A stretch of 64,000 nucleotides of DNA from an uncultured Gammaproteobacteria bacterium (GTDB lineage: Bacteria; Pseudomonadota; Gammaproteobacteria; HK1). This document shows positions 8,978-17,654 of this stretch, in pieces. Where the stretch lies: positions 78,059-142,058 of the forward strand of contig CAMYJH010000003.1 of assembly GCA_947258715.1 (NCBI GenBank), read 5' to 3'. A model generated the notes under the pieces. The model was not told where the DNA came from. It ran no database searches and worked only from the letters and a program-made list of their open reading frames with translations. The number at the start of each line of letters is the position of its first letter. The stretch's first letter is position 1. The position numbers were made by a program, and so were the translations under genes.

Positions 8978-9972
8978 GCGTGGCACTGCTTGAGATCAGG
9001 AATCTAGAGGTCCGGTTCGCCATGCGGCACGTTACGCTCGTGGCGCTGCGCGACGTCAGCTTCGCCATTAACCGGGGCGAGCGGCTGGGTATCGTGGGCG
9101 AAAGCGGCGCCGGAAAATCCGTCGCTGCCTTCTCGATACTCAATCTGATTAGCAAGCCTGGTTATATCTCCGCTGGCGAAATTCTGTTCGAGGGCCGAGA
9201 TTTGACCAAGCTCGGTCCGCAGGAGATGCGAAAAATCCGCGGCAACCGCATCAGCATGATCTTCCAGGACCCGATGATGACGTTGAATCCGGTATTGACC
9301 GTTGGCACGCAGCTCACTGAGTGTCTGCACGCGCACCGGGAGCTGAGCGAACCGGAAGCCCGGGAGATCGCGATGGAGAGACTTGCGCAGGTGCACATTC
9401 CGTCGCCCGAAGCGCGGTTCGACCAATATCCCCATGAGCTTTCCGGTGGCATGCGCCAGAGAATCGTCATCGCGACGGCCCTGCTCACCAATCCCTGGCT
9501 GATCATTGCCGACGAGCCCACGACGGCGCTCGATGTCACCATACAGGCCGAGATTATGGATCTGCTTCTCGAGCTCTGTGAATCCCAAAACGTGGCGCTG
9601 ATCCTGATCACCCACGATCTGGGGGTGGTGTCACAGGTGACCGAGCGTGCCATCGTCATGTACGCGGGCCGGGTAGTCGAGGAAGCACCCACGCGAGAAA
9701 TTGTTCGCGCTGCGAAGCACCCGTACACGCAGGGGCTCATCGGGGCGCTGCCTCAACAAACGGAATCACGACGACGCTTGAAACAAATCAGGGGCGTTAT
9801 GCCGGCGCTTACCGAGATTCCTCCTGGCTGTGCCTTTCACCCGCGCTGTCCTTACGTGCTGGACGTGTGCCGTGTTCAGCTGCCCGGCTACAGCATAAAA
9901 AACGGCGCCCGCGTCGCCTGCCACATGGTTGCGGCGCAGATGCAGACCGAAGCGAAGGAGTCGGAATCGTGA
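8974..9972 (+). CDS. Peptide ABC transporter ATPase, DppD-like
   Basis: A 332-residue ATPase; ATG 8974 overlaps the previous stop by 4 bp, and the much longer upstream frame is an overlap of the permease. Walker A is GESGAGKS, the ABC signature LSGGMRQR, Walker B LIIADEPTTALDV, and the switch His is in LITHDLGVV. The C-terminal oligo-HPY extension with CAFHPRCPYVLDVC carries the cysteines that hold a 4Fe-4S cluster in characterised Dpp/Opp ATPases. It energises transport on the cytoplasmic face together with the DppF-like subunit. Confidence 0.9.
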   Translation: MSVALLEIRNLEVRFAMRHVTLVALRDVSFAINRGERLGIVGESGAGKSVAAFSILNLISKPGYISAGEILFEGRDLTKLGPQEMRKIRGNRISMIFQDPMMTLNPVLTVGTQLTECLHAHRELSEPEAREIAMERLAQVHIPSPEARFDQYPHELSGGMRQRIVIATALLTNPWLIIADEPTTALDVTIQAEIMDLLLELCESQNVALILITHDLGVVSQVTERAIVMYAGRVVEEAPTREIVRAAKHPYTQGLIGALPQQTESRRRLKQIRGVMPALTEIPPGCAFHPRCPYVLDVCRVQLPGYSIKNGARVACHMVAAQMQTEAKESES

Positions 9973-10991
9973 CTGTCGGCAGCGGCAGAGCGCTCGTCGA
10001 AGTGCGCAATCTGGCCAAGGAATTTCCGCTGCAAACCGGATTTCTCGAACAGCTGCACTTCAACCACGGACGCATCTCCCGCGTACGCGAAAGCGTAAAG
10101 GCCATAAATGGAGTCGACTTCGACGTCGTCAAGGGCGAGGCGCTTTGTGTGGTCGGAGAAAGCGGCTGCGGAAAATCGACGGTAGCGAGGGCGATCATGG
10201 GCCTGCTCAAACCCACGTCGGGAGAGATCCGATACGAAAACAAGCGCATCGACACGCTCAAAGGAAAGAACCTGCTGCCCTTTCGCAGGAAAATGCAGAT
10301 GATCTTCCAAAATCCCTACGCGTCGTTGAACCCGCGCATGACGGTGCAGAAAACGCTGCAAGAACCGGTGCGTTTTCACTACCCGGACCTTTCCCCCGCC
10401 GAGATCGGGGAAAAGACCGCAGCAGTGATGCAGTCTGTAGGGGTCGATCCGAGCTGGACCGTCCGTTATCCGCACGAGTTCTCCGGAGGGCAGCGGCAGC
10501 GTATCAGCATCGCCAGGGCGCTCGCGGTGGACCCCGAGTTCATCGTCGCCGATGAACCCATATCCGCGCTGGACGTTTCCATTCAGGCTCAGGTGCTCAA
10601 CCTGTTGATGGACGCGCAGGAACAGCGCGGGCTGACCTATCTGTTCATCACTCACGATCTTTCCGTAGTCGAACACTTGGGGACCCGGGTGGCGGTGATG
10701 TACCTTGGAACCGTATGCGAGATCGCGCCCACGCGCACCCTATTCGCCACCCCGCAGCACCCTTACACCCAGGCGCTGCTCAGCGCCATACCGCGCCTCA
10801 ACGAGGTTCGACCCAACCATATCAAGCTGCGTGGGGAGGTGCCGACGCCGATCAATCTGCCCAAGGGCTGCGTCTTCCACGGCCGCTGCATCCACGCGAA
10901 CGAACGTTGCCTACATGATGTGCCCAGGCTGCGAAAAGCCGCTAGCGGCGTACAGGTGGCCTGTCACGCCGTGGAGGAGGGAAGGCTTTGA
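9969..10991 (+). CDS. Peptide ABC transporter ATPase, DppF-like
   Basis: A 340-residue ATPase starting at GTG 9969 within the stop of the preceding ATPase. It has Walker A GESGCGKS, the signature FSGGQRQR, Walker B FIVADEPISALDV and LFITHDLSVVEH, then the oligo-HPY tail with GCVFHGRCIHANERC. The N-terminal region KEFPLQTGFLEQ is typical of DppF/OppF. It completes the five-gene importer A-B-C-D-F, all in one direction with 4-bp overlaps from B onward. No clear terminator follows. Confidence 0.9.
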   Translation: MTVGSGRALVEVRNLAKEFPLQTGFLEQLHFNHGRISRVRESVKAINGVDFDVVKGEALCVVGESGCGKSTVARAIMGLLKPTSGEIRYENKRIDTLKGKNLLPFRRKMQMIFQNPYASLNPRMTVQKTLQEPVRFHYPDLSPAEIGEKTAAVMQSVGVDPSWTVRYPHEFSGGQRQRISIARALAVDPEFIVADEPISALDVSIQAQVLNLLMDAQEQRGLTYLFITHDLSVVEHLGTRVAVMYLGTVCEIAPTRTLFATPQHPYTQALLSAIPRLNEVRPNHIKLRGEVPTPINLPKGCVFHGRCIHANERCLHDVPRLRKAASGVQVACHAVEEGRL

Positions 10992-11179
10992 ATCATTTCC
11001 GGCGAGACCGCCCGAATTCATCTCAAATACAAAGTGCGTCTATTGCACGCGGGACTGCCGGCGCTGTAAAGCTGATGCTGCAGAAGATAGACCGACGAAA
11101 CGTCGCCCGCCAGCAATCGGAGGCGATCGCGGGTCGGCTTAGCTAGCCTGACATCAGCAAGCGTAACCGAACGCTACAA

Positions 11180-12145
11180 TTGAAACTCAACAGCATACGG
11201 CGCTTCCTTGCGCCCTGTTTGATTCTGATTGCACTGATGCTGGCGACCGCAACTGCTCTGCCGCTTGCGGGGCGCTGGCATTGGTTTCCAGACCTATTCG
11301 CCCATTTCGTTCCACACTACCTCGCTGCCGGCGCGGCCCTTCTTCCCATGCTCGTCTGGGTCGGGCGCTATCGATGGGCAGTGCTCGCTCTGGTGATCGT
11401 TTCGTGGAACGGCTTGCTGCTGTCTCCCTACCTCCTGCCGCAGCGGGCGGTTGAAACCAGCGGCGATACTTCCTTCGAGCTCCTGCAGCTCAATATCAGC
11501 CGCAACAATCCGATGCCGCTCGCCGTAATAGGGTACGTCATGAGCCTGGACCATCCTCCGGACGTGGTGATACTTTTCGAAACCACCCCCGCCTTCGCGC
11601 TTGATCTAAAACGACTGAATCAAATCTATCCCAATATCGCGCAAATGCCGCGCAAAGATAATTTTGGCGTCGCGGTACTAAGCCGGCTGCCGGAGACCGA
11701 GGTCGAGTTCAGGGAAAGCGGGGAATTTGAGCTGCCCATGATCACGCTGGACGGCCGCGTCGGCGAAGAGACGGTTCGCATCTATGCCGTGCATCTACCG
11801 CCGCCTATCGGGGCAAAGCTCAGCCAAATTCGAAATTTTCATCTTCGCCAGCTGGCGATCGAAATCTCGCGCCATAGCGACCGCCACGTAGTGGTCGCCG
11901 GGGACCTGAATACAAGCATCTGGTCGCACGCATTCCTACCCCTGGTCGAAACCGCGGGTCTGGTGGACGCTCAGCGCGGCCGCGGTTATCTCCCCACGTG
12001 GGCGCCCTCACCCTATGCGCGATGGATCGGCGTGCCCATCGACCACACGCTGATATCCGAGCGCATTGAAGTGCAGGACCGTTACGTCGGCCCCTGGCTG
12101 GCGTCGGACCACTGGCCGGTGCATTCGCGGCTGGAACTGCACTAA
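11180..12145 (+). CDS. Membrane-anchored endonuclease/exonuclease/phosphatase-family protein
   Basis: A 321-residue protein starting at TTG 11180. The first 90 residues hold three hydrophobic segments; the rest is an EEP-fold domain (DNase I/Mg-phosphodiesterase superfamily). Visible motifs are LNISRNN, VVILFETTP with the metal-binding Glu, VAGDLNTSIWS (the G-D-x-N motif) and the end LASDHWPVHSRL with the S-D-H-x-P motif. All the main catalytic residues of the fold are present. Family members act on nucleic acids, phosphoinositides or sphingomyelin; for membrane-anchored bacterial forms the substrate is usually unknown. It is transcribed alone. Confidence 0.8.
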   Translation: MKLNSIRRFLAPCLILIALMLATATALPLAGRWHWFPDLFAHFVPHYLAAGAALLPMLVWVGRYRWAVLALVIVSWNGLLLSPYLLPQRAVETSGDTSFELLQLNISRNNPMPLAVIGYVMSLDHPPDVVILFETTPAFALDLKRLNQIYPNIAQMPRKDNFGVAVLSRLPETEVEFRESGEFELPMITLDGRVGEETVRIYAVHLPPPIGAKLSQIRNFHLRQLAIEISRHSDRHVVVAGDLNTSIWSHAFLPLVETAGLVDAQRGRGYLPTWAPSPYARWIGVPIDHTLISERIEVQDRYVGPWLASDHWPVHSRLELH

Positions 12146-12183
12146 GGTTGACTCCAGCCGTTCATGAAAGGTTTTTTCGGGTC

Positions 12184-12197
12184 TTGATCCGGATCAA
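12184..12197 (+). promoter_or_regulatory. Perfect FNR/ANR-type anaerobox
   Basis: TTGATCCGGATCAA is an exact TTGAT-N4-ATCAA palindrome, the binding consensus of FNR/ANR/FixK regulators. It lies 57 bp before the ATG of the decayed cytochrome-like gene and 39 bp after the preceding stop. An FNR-type regulator with the matching recognition helix is encoded at 29368-30198. Confidence 0.8.
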
Positions 12198-12253
12198 GAG
12201 ATCGCTGACGGCTCGCGCGGAAAATGAGGCTCAAGTTCGAATCGGTAAAAGCG

Positions 12254-12926
12254 ATGAACTCCGATAAAGCGATTCGGCTGGCTGCGGAGTTAATCGCGAC
12301 TTTTGTTCTTCTGCCCGCGCGGGACAGGCGCACGAGAGCCAAATAAGCCAAGGATGTCCTGAAGCGTTTGGACGCGCTGTAACGACTTATCACCGTGCGG
12401 GAGGCGGCGCGGAGCTTTACCGCCTTCATGCCTATTCTAGGCAGCGATTCTACGTCATGCACCGCGGCGGTGAGGCGCAGGATTGGGCGGTGGCCGCTCA
12501 CGAGCTGGTTGAGATGGAAAGGCTTATGCGACAGTCGGTCAGCATCAACGGAGTACGGGGCGCCCTGATGCAGTCGATGCTGGGCCCGAGCTACAATAAT
12601 CTCGACAGCGAAATCGAGCATGGCAACGACAAGAAGTTTTCTAAGGCGCTCGAACTATCGGCGCGTGCAATGGCTGCCCCGTGGCGACCGGTGCCCCGTC
12701 TGTTCAGATCATGCTAGATCCCCCCGATGGGCTGAGCATGGGTCATGCGCACAGGCTGATGATGCGCGAAGCACGCGAGGGCCATGATCACGGCCCCAAG
12801 GCCCGGCGCGGTCACATGATGCGGGGTGGACACGACGGTTCCGCTGAAGTCCATGAGCACACGCCTGGAACGCCCGCTGGCCACGGCCACGATTCGCCCG
12901 GTCATGGCGACACAAATCAGCAGTGA
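12254..12926 (+). pseudogene. Decayed secreted cytochrome-like gene with His-rich tail
   Basis: Homologous-looking protein sequence continues across this stretch but in different frames. ATG 12254 begins a signal-peptide-like segment (MNSDKAIRLAAELIATFVLL), which shifts frame near 12325 to give AGQAHESQIS. A short piece KDVLKRLDAL follows, then a long piece in the frame of 12457 (FYVMHRGGEAQDW ... KKFSKALELSARA). The last piece, in the frame of 12681, has CNGCPVATGAPSVQ, which looks like a haem motif C-x-x-C-H with His replaced by Pro. The tail (to 12926) is rich in His. Domain identity is inferred from the CNGC-VATG context, typical of small cytochrome-like proteins near cbb3 genes. Several frameshifts make a functional product unlikely; assembly errors are the alternative. 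Confidence 0.55.
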
Positions 12927-13191
12927 AACAAACAGAGGATGCGGCAGCCTTTCTTCGTGACCTGTCGCTAAAGCGAATGCGCGAAGCTAAATAATGACTT
13001 CGGATCAGCACTGCCGCCGGTCTGGATTAAGTCCGGCAAATACGAAAATGAGGTTAAACCCGGCGCATTGGGAATTGTTTTAGAATTCAAATAAAACGTA
13101 ATTCGAATTCAGGAATTGGCGCTCGCCCGCCCGATGTTGTGTTCGTAAAAAATGCGCGCCTCATCGTCTGTTGACGAGCTGGAGTAAACAG

Positions 13192-13740
13192 ATGAATATC
13201 TTGGAGCAGTTGACCAAAGACCATGAAAACATCGCCACGCTGCTCGATATTCTGGAGGACCAGCTCGAACGCATTCGAGAAATGGAAAAAGCCGACTACG
13301 ACCTGGTTCGGGATATCATGCATTATATGACCACGTATCCTGATAGCTTCCATCATCCAATGGAGGATTTGGTCATCGAGAAGCTTATTGAGCGCGATCC
13401 TTCCTACCGTGAAGCTGCGCTTTCTCTGGTCAAGGACCACACTGAACTGGCGAGGAAGAGCAATGCGTTCCTGGAGATGTTACTGAAGGTTATCGACGGG
13501 GAAATCGTCCTGAGAAAGGACATCGTGGCCCGGGGCATCGACTATATACAGTTTCTAAGATCTCACATGCACCAGGAAGATGAGCAGCTGTTCCCGCGGG
13601 CAAAGGCTGCGCTCAGCGACCAGGACTGGAAGCATATTTCAGAGACAATTGAAGATCGCAGGGATCCAATATTCGGAGAAATCGTCGAAGCTCAGTACCG
13701 GTCAATCTATGAATTCATCAGCCTGCAGAGCGAGAGCTGA
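13192..13740 (+). CDS. Hemerythrin HHE-domain protein (paralogue 1)
   Basis: A 182-residue alpha-helical protein starting at ATG 13192 behind GGAG; a TTG 21 bp upstream is not needed. Hemerythrin-type iron ligands are visible: His in LTKDHENI, His-Glu in SFHHPMEDL, His in LVKDHTEL and SHMHQEDEQLFP, the last being the HxxxE-type second half. The protein should bind a di-iron site and respond to oxygen, nitric oxide or peroxide, or help in iron handling. It is a clear paralogue of the protein at 16585-17130 (shared DLVRDIMHYMTTYPD-like segment and C-terminal DPIFGEIVEAQ). The two flank ccoI-ccoS, suggesting co-regulation with the cbb3 oxidase. Confidence 0.85.
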   Translation: MNILEQLTKDHENIATLLDILEDQLERIREMEKADYDLVRDIMHYMTTYPDSFHHPMEDLVIEKLIERDPSYREAALSLVKDHTELARKSNAFLEMLLKVIDGEIVLRKDIVARGIDYIQFLRSHMHQEDEQLFPRAKAALSDQDWKHISETIEDRRDPIFGEIVEAQYRSIYEFISLQSES

Positions 13741-13773
13741 CGCGTAGCGCAGCGGACAAACCAGGACCGCGCG

Positions 13774-13938
13774 TCATTCCGGGTCGTCGTGGTTCACTTT
13801 CGTCCTGAGTGCTTTTACCAAAGCCCGATGCTCATAACTCCGCATTACGTGGACCTGCCCAACGTTCAGCCCGAGTGATGGCTTTGGCAGCCGGGTGTCG
13901 TCGGGCCCGCCGTTCAGGTTAAGCTCACGAGTCATCAT
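13774..13938 (-). CDS. Possible small protein of unknown function
   Basis: A 54-residue reading frame on the minus strand, in the gap between the hemerythrin gene and ccoI. It begins MMTRELNLNGGPDDTRLPKP and ends with a charged stretch ALVKALRTKVNHDDPE. It has no membrane segment or known motif, and no clear ribosome-binding site immediately upstream. It is reported because its codon use looks like its neighbours and nothing else explains the stretch. It is divergent from ccoI, 62 bp away. Confidence 0.3.
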   Translation of the reverse strand: MMTRELNLNGGPDDTRLPKPSLGLNVGQVHVMRSYEHRALVKALRTKVNHDDPE

Positions 13939-14000
13939 GGACTTGTGTCACAATCTGGCTCCCCCTGGAAAATGACACCTCAGACCGAGATTTTGTAGCG

Positions 14001-16289
14001 ATGGCCGTTCCAGAAATGATGTCCGGCAACGAAACCGGTACAAACGCGTCAAGCGCCATCTTCTCGCATCCCTTTGTCGAGGAACGATTCACTCGCGCCA
14101 CCGCGGATGGTGCCACCGAAGCTTTCCTGCTGATTGACGGGATCCGCTGCGGAGCTTGTGCCCTCAACATAGAGCGCAGCTTGCAGAAGCTCACCGGCGT
14201 TTTGGAGGCCGAGGTCAATTTTTCGACCCACCGCGCCCGGATAGTGTGGGACGGTTCGCGGCTGAAACTTGTTGACATTCTGACAGCGGTGCTGAATTCG
14301 GGATACGGCGCGCGACCTTATGATCCCTCTCAGCGTGAAACCGGGCTTGAGGCCGAGCGCAAGCGTAGGCTGCGGCAGCTGGGCATTTCCGGACTCTTCG
14401 GGATGCAGATTATGGCCATCTCTCTTGCCCTTTATGCGGGGGAATTCAACGGCATCGAGGACTCTTTGCGGGCACTGCTCAGGTGGGCAAGTCTGGTCCT
14501 GGTTCTACCGATCATCGCTTACGCGGCGAGTTCTTTTTTCCTCAACGCCGCCGCCGATCTGCGTCGTGGTCGCACCGGAATGGACGTGCCGGTATCGCTG
14601 GGGCTTTTAATCGCTTTCACTGGTAGCGTTCACGCAACCCTTACAGACACCGGCGCCATTTACTTTGACTCGGTGGCAATGTTCGTGTTCTTCCTGCTTC
14701 TCGCGCGTTACGTGGACTTCAGTGCCCGCGCCCGCCATGCTCGGATTGCGGAGTCTCTGGTTACCGCGCCGCCGACGATGGCCACGCGGGTGCGCGAAAG
14801 CGGACGGGAGCTGAGCAGAGAACAGGTGCTGGCTGCAACGCTGGTTCCGGGCGACCGGGTAATAGTGGCATGCGGAGAAACCGTCCCCGCGGACGGTGTC
14901 ATGCTGTCGGGTCAATCAACCGTGGATGAATCGCTGCTCACAGGAGAAAGCCGTCCGGTAATCAAAGCAGTCGGGGAACCGGTCATGGCCGGGTCGGTGA
15001 ACTTTGAAAACCCCATCGAGATCGGCGTGAAGCGAGTCGCCGACGATTCTCTGCTCGCAACCACCTTACGCCTGATGGAGCGTGCGCGCGCCGCCAAGCC
15101 GCCGGCAGAGCACCTGGCGGATCGCATCGCCGGGCGTTTCGTCGCCGCGGTGCTCCTGTTTGCCCTCATCGTAGCGCTCTACTGGTGGCATGCGGCGCCC
15201 GACCGTTGGCTCCCCATTACCATCTCTGTGCTGGTCATTACCTGTCCGTGCGCGCTTTCTCTTGCAACCCCGAGTGCCTTAGCGGCTGGTGTCGGCGCAT
15301 TGACTAAACGCGGGCTGATTGTTACCCGCGGTCACGTGCTTGAGACACTGGCCCGGGCGAACCGTTTCGTTTTCGACAAGACCGGGACATTGACGTGGGG
15401 AAAGCTCGATCTCAGCAGAGTGGAAGTCCATGGGAACCTGAGCGAAGACAGCGCTGTTCGTATTGCGGCAGGCATTGAGCAGAACGTGAGTCATCCGGTT
15501 GCCCGCAGCATTAGATCCCATTGCGTCGGAGCGCCCGCCGAAGCGAAGCATGTAACGGTGACGCCCGGACGTGGCGCCGAAGGATACGTAGAAGGTAAGC
15601 GCTATTTGATTGGTTGCTTGAGTTTCGTCGCTGAGCGGCTGGCCGACCCGCAGCTTGTGCGAAGATTCGACACCCGTCACGGAGATACTCTGGTTCTTCT
15701 CGCGGACGACTCCAGCGTGCTCGCCAGCTTTCTGCTTCGCGATGCCACCCGTCCCGATGCTTTGCCGCTGGTCGCGTATCTGCGTTCCATGGGTTTCAAA
15801 CTGTCGCTGCTTTCCGGCGATCGACCGCAGACGGCCGAGCTGCTCGCCTTGCACTTGGGGATCCAGGATACAAGCGGTGATCTTCTTCCGCAGCAGAAAC
15901 TGGCTACTATCCGAGAGATGCAAGCGGGCGGAGAAATTGTCGCCGTGGTAGGCGACGGCATCAACGACACCCCGGTGCTTGCGGGTGCCAACGTCTCGTT
16001 CGCAATGGCCGGTGGTCCGGAGGCCGCACGGGCGAGCGCTGATTTGATACTGATGAACGACCAGCTGGAAAACATCGCCGCCAGCGTTTCCATAGCTCGC
16101 CGGACGCGCACCGTGATCTCACAGAATCTCATCTGGGCGGCGGGCTACAACTTGCTCGCACTTCCTGCGGCAGCGCTCGGGTTTGTACCCCCTTGGCTTG
16201 CTGCCATCGGCATGTCTGTGAGCTCTTTAATTGTAGTCGCCAACGGCCTGCGCGCGGGAACCACGCCGTTTTTGCAACGAGAGAGCTGA
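14001..16289 (+). CDS. ccoI: Copper-translocating P1B ATPase for cbb3 oxidase assembly
   Basis: A 762-residue P-type ATPase. An N-terminal heavy-metal-associated domain carries CGAC (Cys50, Cys53). The membrane CPC motif is at Cys415-Pro-Cys417 (TCPCALSLATPSALAAG), the phosphorylated Asp459 is in DKTGTLT, TGES is in LLTGESRPV, and the hinge is GDGINDTPVL. Two facts indicate the CcoI/FixI branch, which supplies copper for the oxidase's CuB site: the short N-terminus and the position directly before ccoS. The Cys-x-His-Cys segment that many FixI proteins have before the metal-binding domain is not seen. ccoS starts 6 bp after its stop. Confidence 0.9.
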   Translation: MAVPEMMSGNETGTNASSAIFSHPFVEERFTRATADGATEAFLLIDGIRCGACALNIERSLQKLTGVLEAEVNFSTHRARIVWDGSRLKLVDILTAVLNSGYGARPYDPSQRETGLEAERKRRLRQLGISGLFGMQIMAISLALYAGEFNGIEDSLRALLRWASLVLVLPIIAYAASSFFLNAAADLRRGRTGMDVPVSLGLLIAFTGSVHATLTDTGAIYFDSVAMFVFFLLLARYVDFSARARHARIAESLVTAPPTMATRVRESGRELSREQVLAATLVPGDRVIVACGETVPADGVMLSGQSTVDESLLTGESRPVIKAVGEPVMAGSVNFENPIEIGVKRVADDSLLATTLRLMERARAAKPPAEHLADRIAGRFVAAVLLFALIVALYWWHAAPDRWLPITISVLVITCPCALSLATPSALAAGVGALTKRGLIVTRGHVLETLARANRFVFDKTGTLTWGKLDLSRVEVHGNLSEDSAVRIAAGIEQNVSHPVARSIRSHCVGAPAEAKHVTVTPGRGAEGYVEGKRYLIGCLSFVAERLADPQLVRRFDTRHGDTLVLLADDSSVLASFLLRDATRPDALPLVAYLRSMGFKLSLLSGDRPQTAELLALHLGIQDTSGDLLPQQKLATIREMQAGGEIVAVVGDGINDTPVLAGANVSFAMAGGPEAARASADLILMNDQLENIAASVSIARRTRTVISQNLIWAAGYNLLALPAAALGFVPPWLAAIGMSVSSLIVVANGLRAGTTPFLQRES

Positions 16290-16295
16290 CGTCCC

Positions 16296-16493
16296 GTGGA
16301 AGTGCTTTACCTTCTGATACCGCTTTCCGTCTTTCTTGCTCTAGTCATCGCGCTAGTGTTTGTGTTCGCGATTCGCTCAGGGCAGTTCGACGATTTGGAG
16401 GGACCGGCGTATCGAGTGCTTGCGGATGAAGATGAGGTTGACGATACTCAATCATCAGCTGAAAATTCCAACAGCCAGCGCGTACAGCCTTGA
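16296..16493 (+). CDS. ccoS: cbb3 oxidase maturation protein CcoS
   Basis: A 65-residue single-span membrane protein starting at GTG 16296. Residues 4-27 form the helix (LYLLIPLSVFLALVIALVFV). The CcoS hallmark follows: RSGQFDDLEGPAYRVLADED. It is needed for cofactor insertion (haem b and CuB) into CcoN in the bacteria where it has been studied. It is co-transcribed with ccoI, 6 bp upstream. Confidence 0.92.
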   Translation: MEVLYLLIPLSVFLALVIALVFVFAIRSGQFDDLEGPAYRVLADEDEVDDTQSSAENSNSQRVQP

Positions 16494-16584
16494 TGCAGGT
16501 CAATGACTGTTCCGTGGACCCGGACTATTTTCACCAAGGGTTGATACTCAATGGGTCGCCATTCGCGGCCGGGAGGACCGCAAG

Positions 16585-17130
16585 ATGGACATTCTAAAAC
16601 AGCTCAATATCGACCACGGAAACGTCGCGCAGATGCTAGACATTCTCGACAAACAGCTGAACAACGTGCACGAGATGAAATCCACGGATTTTGACCTGAT
16701 GCGCGACATCATGTACTACATGACGCGATATCCCGACCGTACCCATCACCCGCTCGAGGATCTCCTTATCCACAAGCTAATCGAGCACGACTCGTCTGCA
16801 CGTAAGTTAGGTGAAAACATCCTCAGTGAACACGAGGGCCTGACGGAGAAGGGGCAGATTTTTCTTGACATGCTGGTGCAGGTAACCGACGGTGCGATGG
16901 TGCTTCGCGAGCAGATTGAAGTGGCGGGCAGAGATTATGTCGCTTTTCTTCGCGCTCACATGGAAAAGGAAGACAAGCATTTGTTTCCCCTTGCGGAGAA
17001 AACATTGAGCCATCGAGACTGGACCGAAATAGCCCAGGCCATCGAACGCCGTCATGATCCTGTTTTCGGGCCGATGGTGGACGATCAATTCCGCGCCCTA
17101 TACGACTTCATTCAGCAGCAAACAGTCTGA
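16585..17130 (+). CDS. Hemerythrin HHE-domain protein (paralogue 2)
   Basis: A 181-residue hemerythrin-like protein with the same architecture as the one at 13192-13740. The ligands lie in LNIDHGNV, RTHHPLEDL, LSEHEGL and AHMEKEDKHLFP. ATG 16585 follows a GGGAGGACCG ribosome-binding site at good distance. The C-terminus RRHDPVFGPMVDDQ parallels paralogue 1. It converges on ccoH (11 bp between stops). Sensing or buffering of oxygen/NO, or protection of the oxidase assembly, is the likely role; this is inference from family and position. Confidence 0.85.
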   Translation: MDILKQLNIDHGNVAQMLDILDKQLNNVHEMKSTDFDLMRDIMYYMTRYPDRTHHPLEDLLIHKLIEHDSSARKLGENILSEHEGLTEKGQIFLDMLVQVTDGAMVLREQIEVAGRDYVAFLRAHMEKEDKHLFPLAEKTLSHRDWTEIAQAIERRHDPVFGPMVDDQFRALYDFIQQQTV

Positions 17131-17141
17131 GCTGCTGATTT

Positions 17142-17654
17142 CTAAACTGCTGGTGAAAGCTCGCTGAGCCCGGTCCCGGGCACGGGCATGCGCCCGATGA
17201 TCCTCCAGGATTCGGTTTCCAGATGCAGGTGCCAGTGACCGGCCTCCAGACGACCAACGCTACCTGCATATCGTCCTTTGCCCGACAACTGCAGCTGAAT
17301 GTCTCGGTCGAGGCCGGAACGCGTGGGGTGCACCAGACGCAACGTCAGCTGGCTCGGGAATAAAACCCTAGAGTTTTGGGAACTGACATCGACGCGAATA
17401 TCTCGGCTCCGGGAGTCAAGCGTTACCCCAGCGCTGAGGCCGAGTCGCGCCGCGGTTCGGTCGCGCCGCAGGTCGCGGTTTATTTCCAGCCCGCGTTTGT
17501 AATAGTCGTCCACGACCAAGCCGTCATCTGACGCAGCCGCGAGCACCAGCATGACGATCCCGAAAAGCACCGAAGATGCGGGTATGGCAATGATCATCCA
17601 AACCAGCGGCTGACGGTACCAGGAACGGTCAGGCTTGGTTATGGTCTCGCTCAT
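17142..17654 (-). CDS. ccoH: FixH/CcoH family protein
   Basis: A 170-residue protein with one N-terminal membrane helix (PLVWMIIAIPASSVLFGIVM) and a periplasmic beta-rich domain, as in FixH/CcoH. The motif DGLVVDDYYKRGLEINRDLRR just after the helix is diagnostic of the family. CcoH joins the cbb3 complex and is needed for its stability. Its ATG overlaps the ccoG stop by 4 bp, so it is translated with ccoG. It is the last gene of the minus-strand operon. Confidence 0.88.
   Translation of the reverse strand: MSETITKPDRSWYRQPLVWMIIAIPASSVLFGIVMLVLAAASDDGLVVDDYYKRGLEINRDLRRDRTAARLGLSAGVTLDSRSRDIRVDVSSQNSRVLFPSQLTLRLVHPTRSGLDRDIQLQLSGKGRYAGSVGRLEAGHWHLHLETESWRIIGRMPVPGTGLSELSPAV

Noticed and set aside
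12142..12621. 159-codon minus-strand frame
   Set aside because: It has no motif and is antisense to the decayed cytochrome-like gene, whose plus-strand pieces give better protein sequence.
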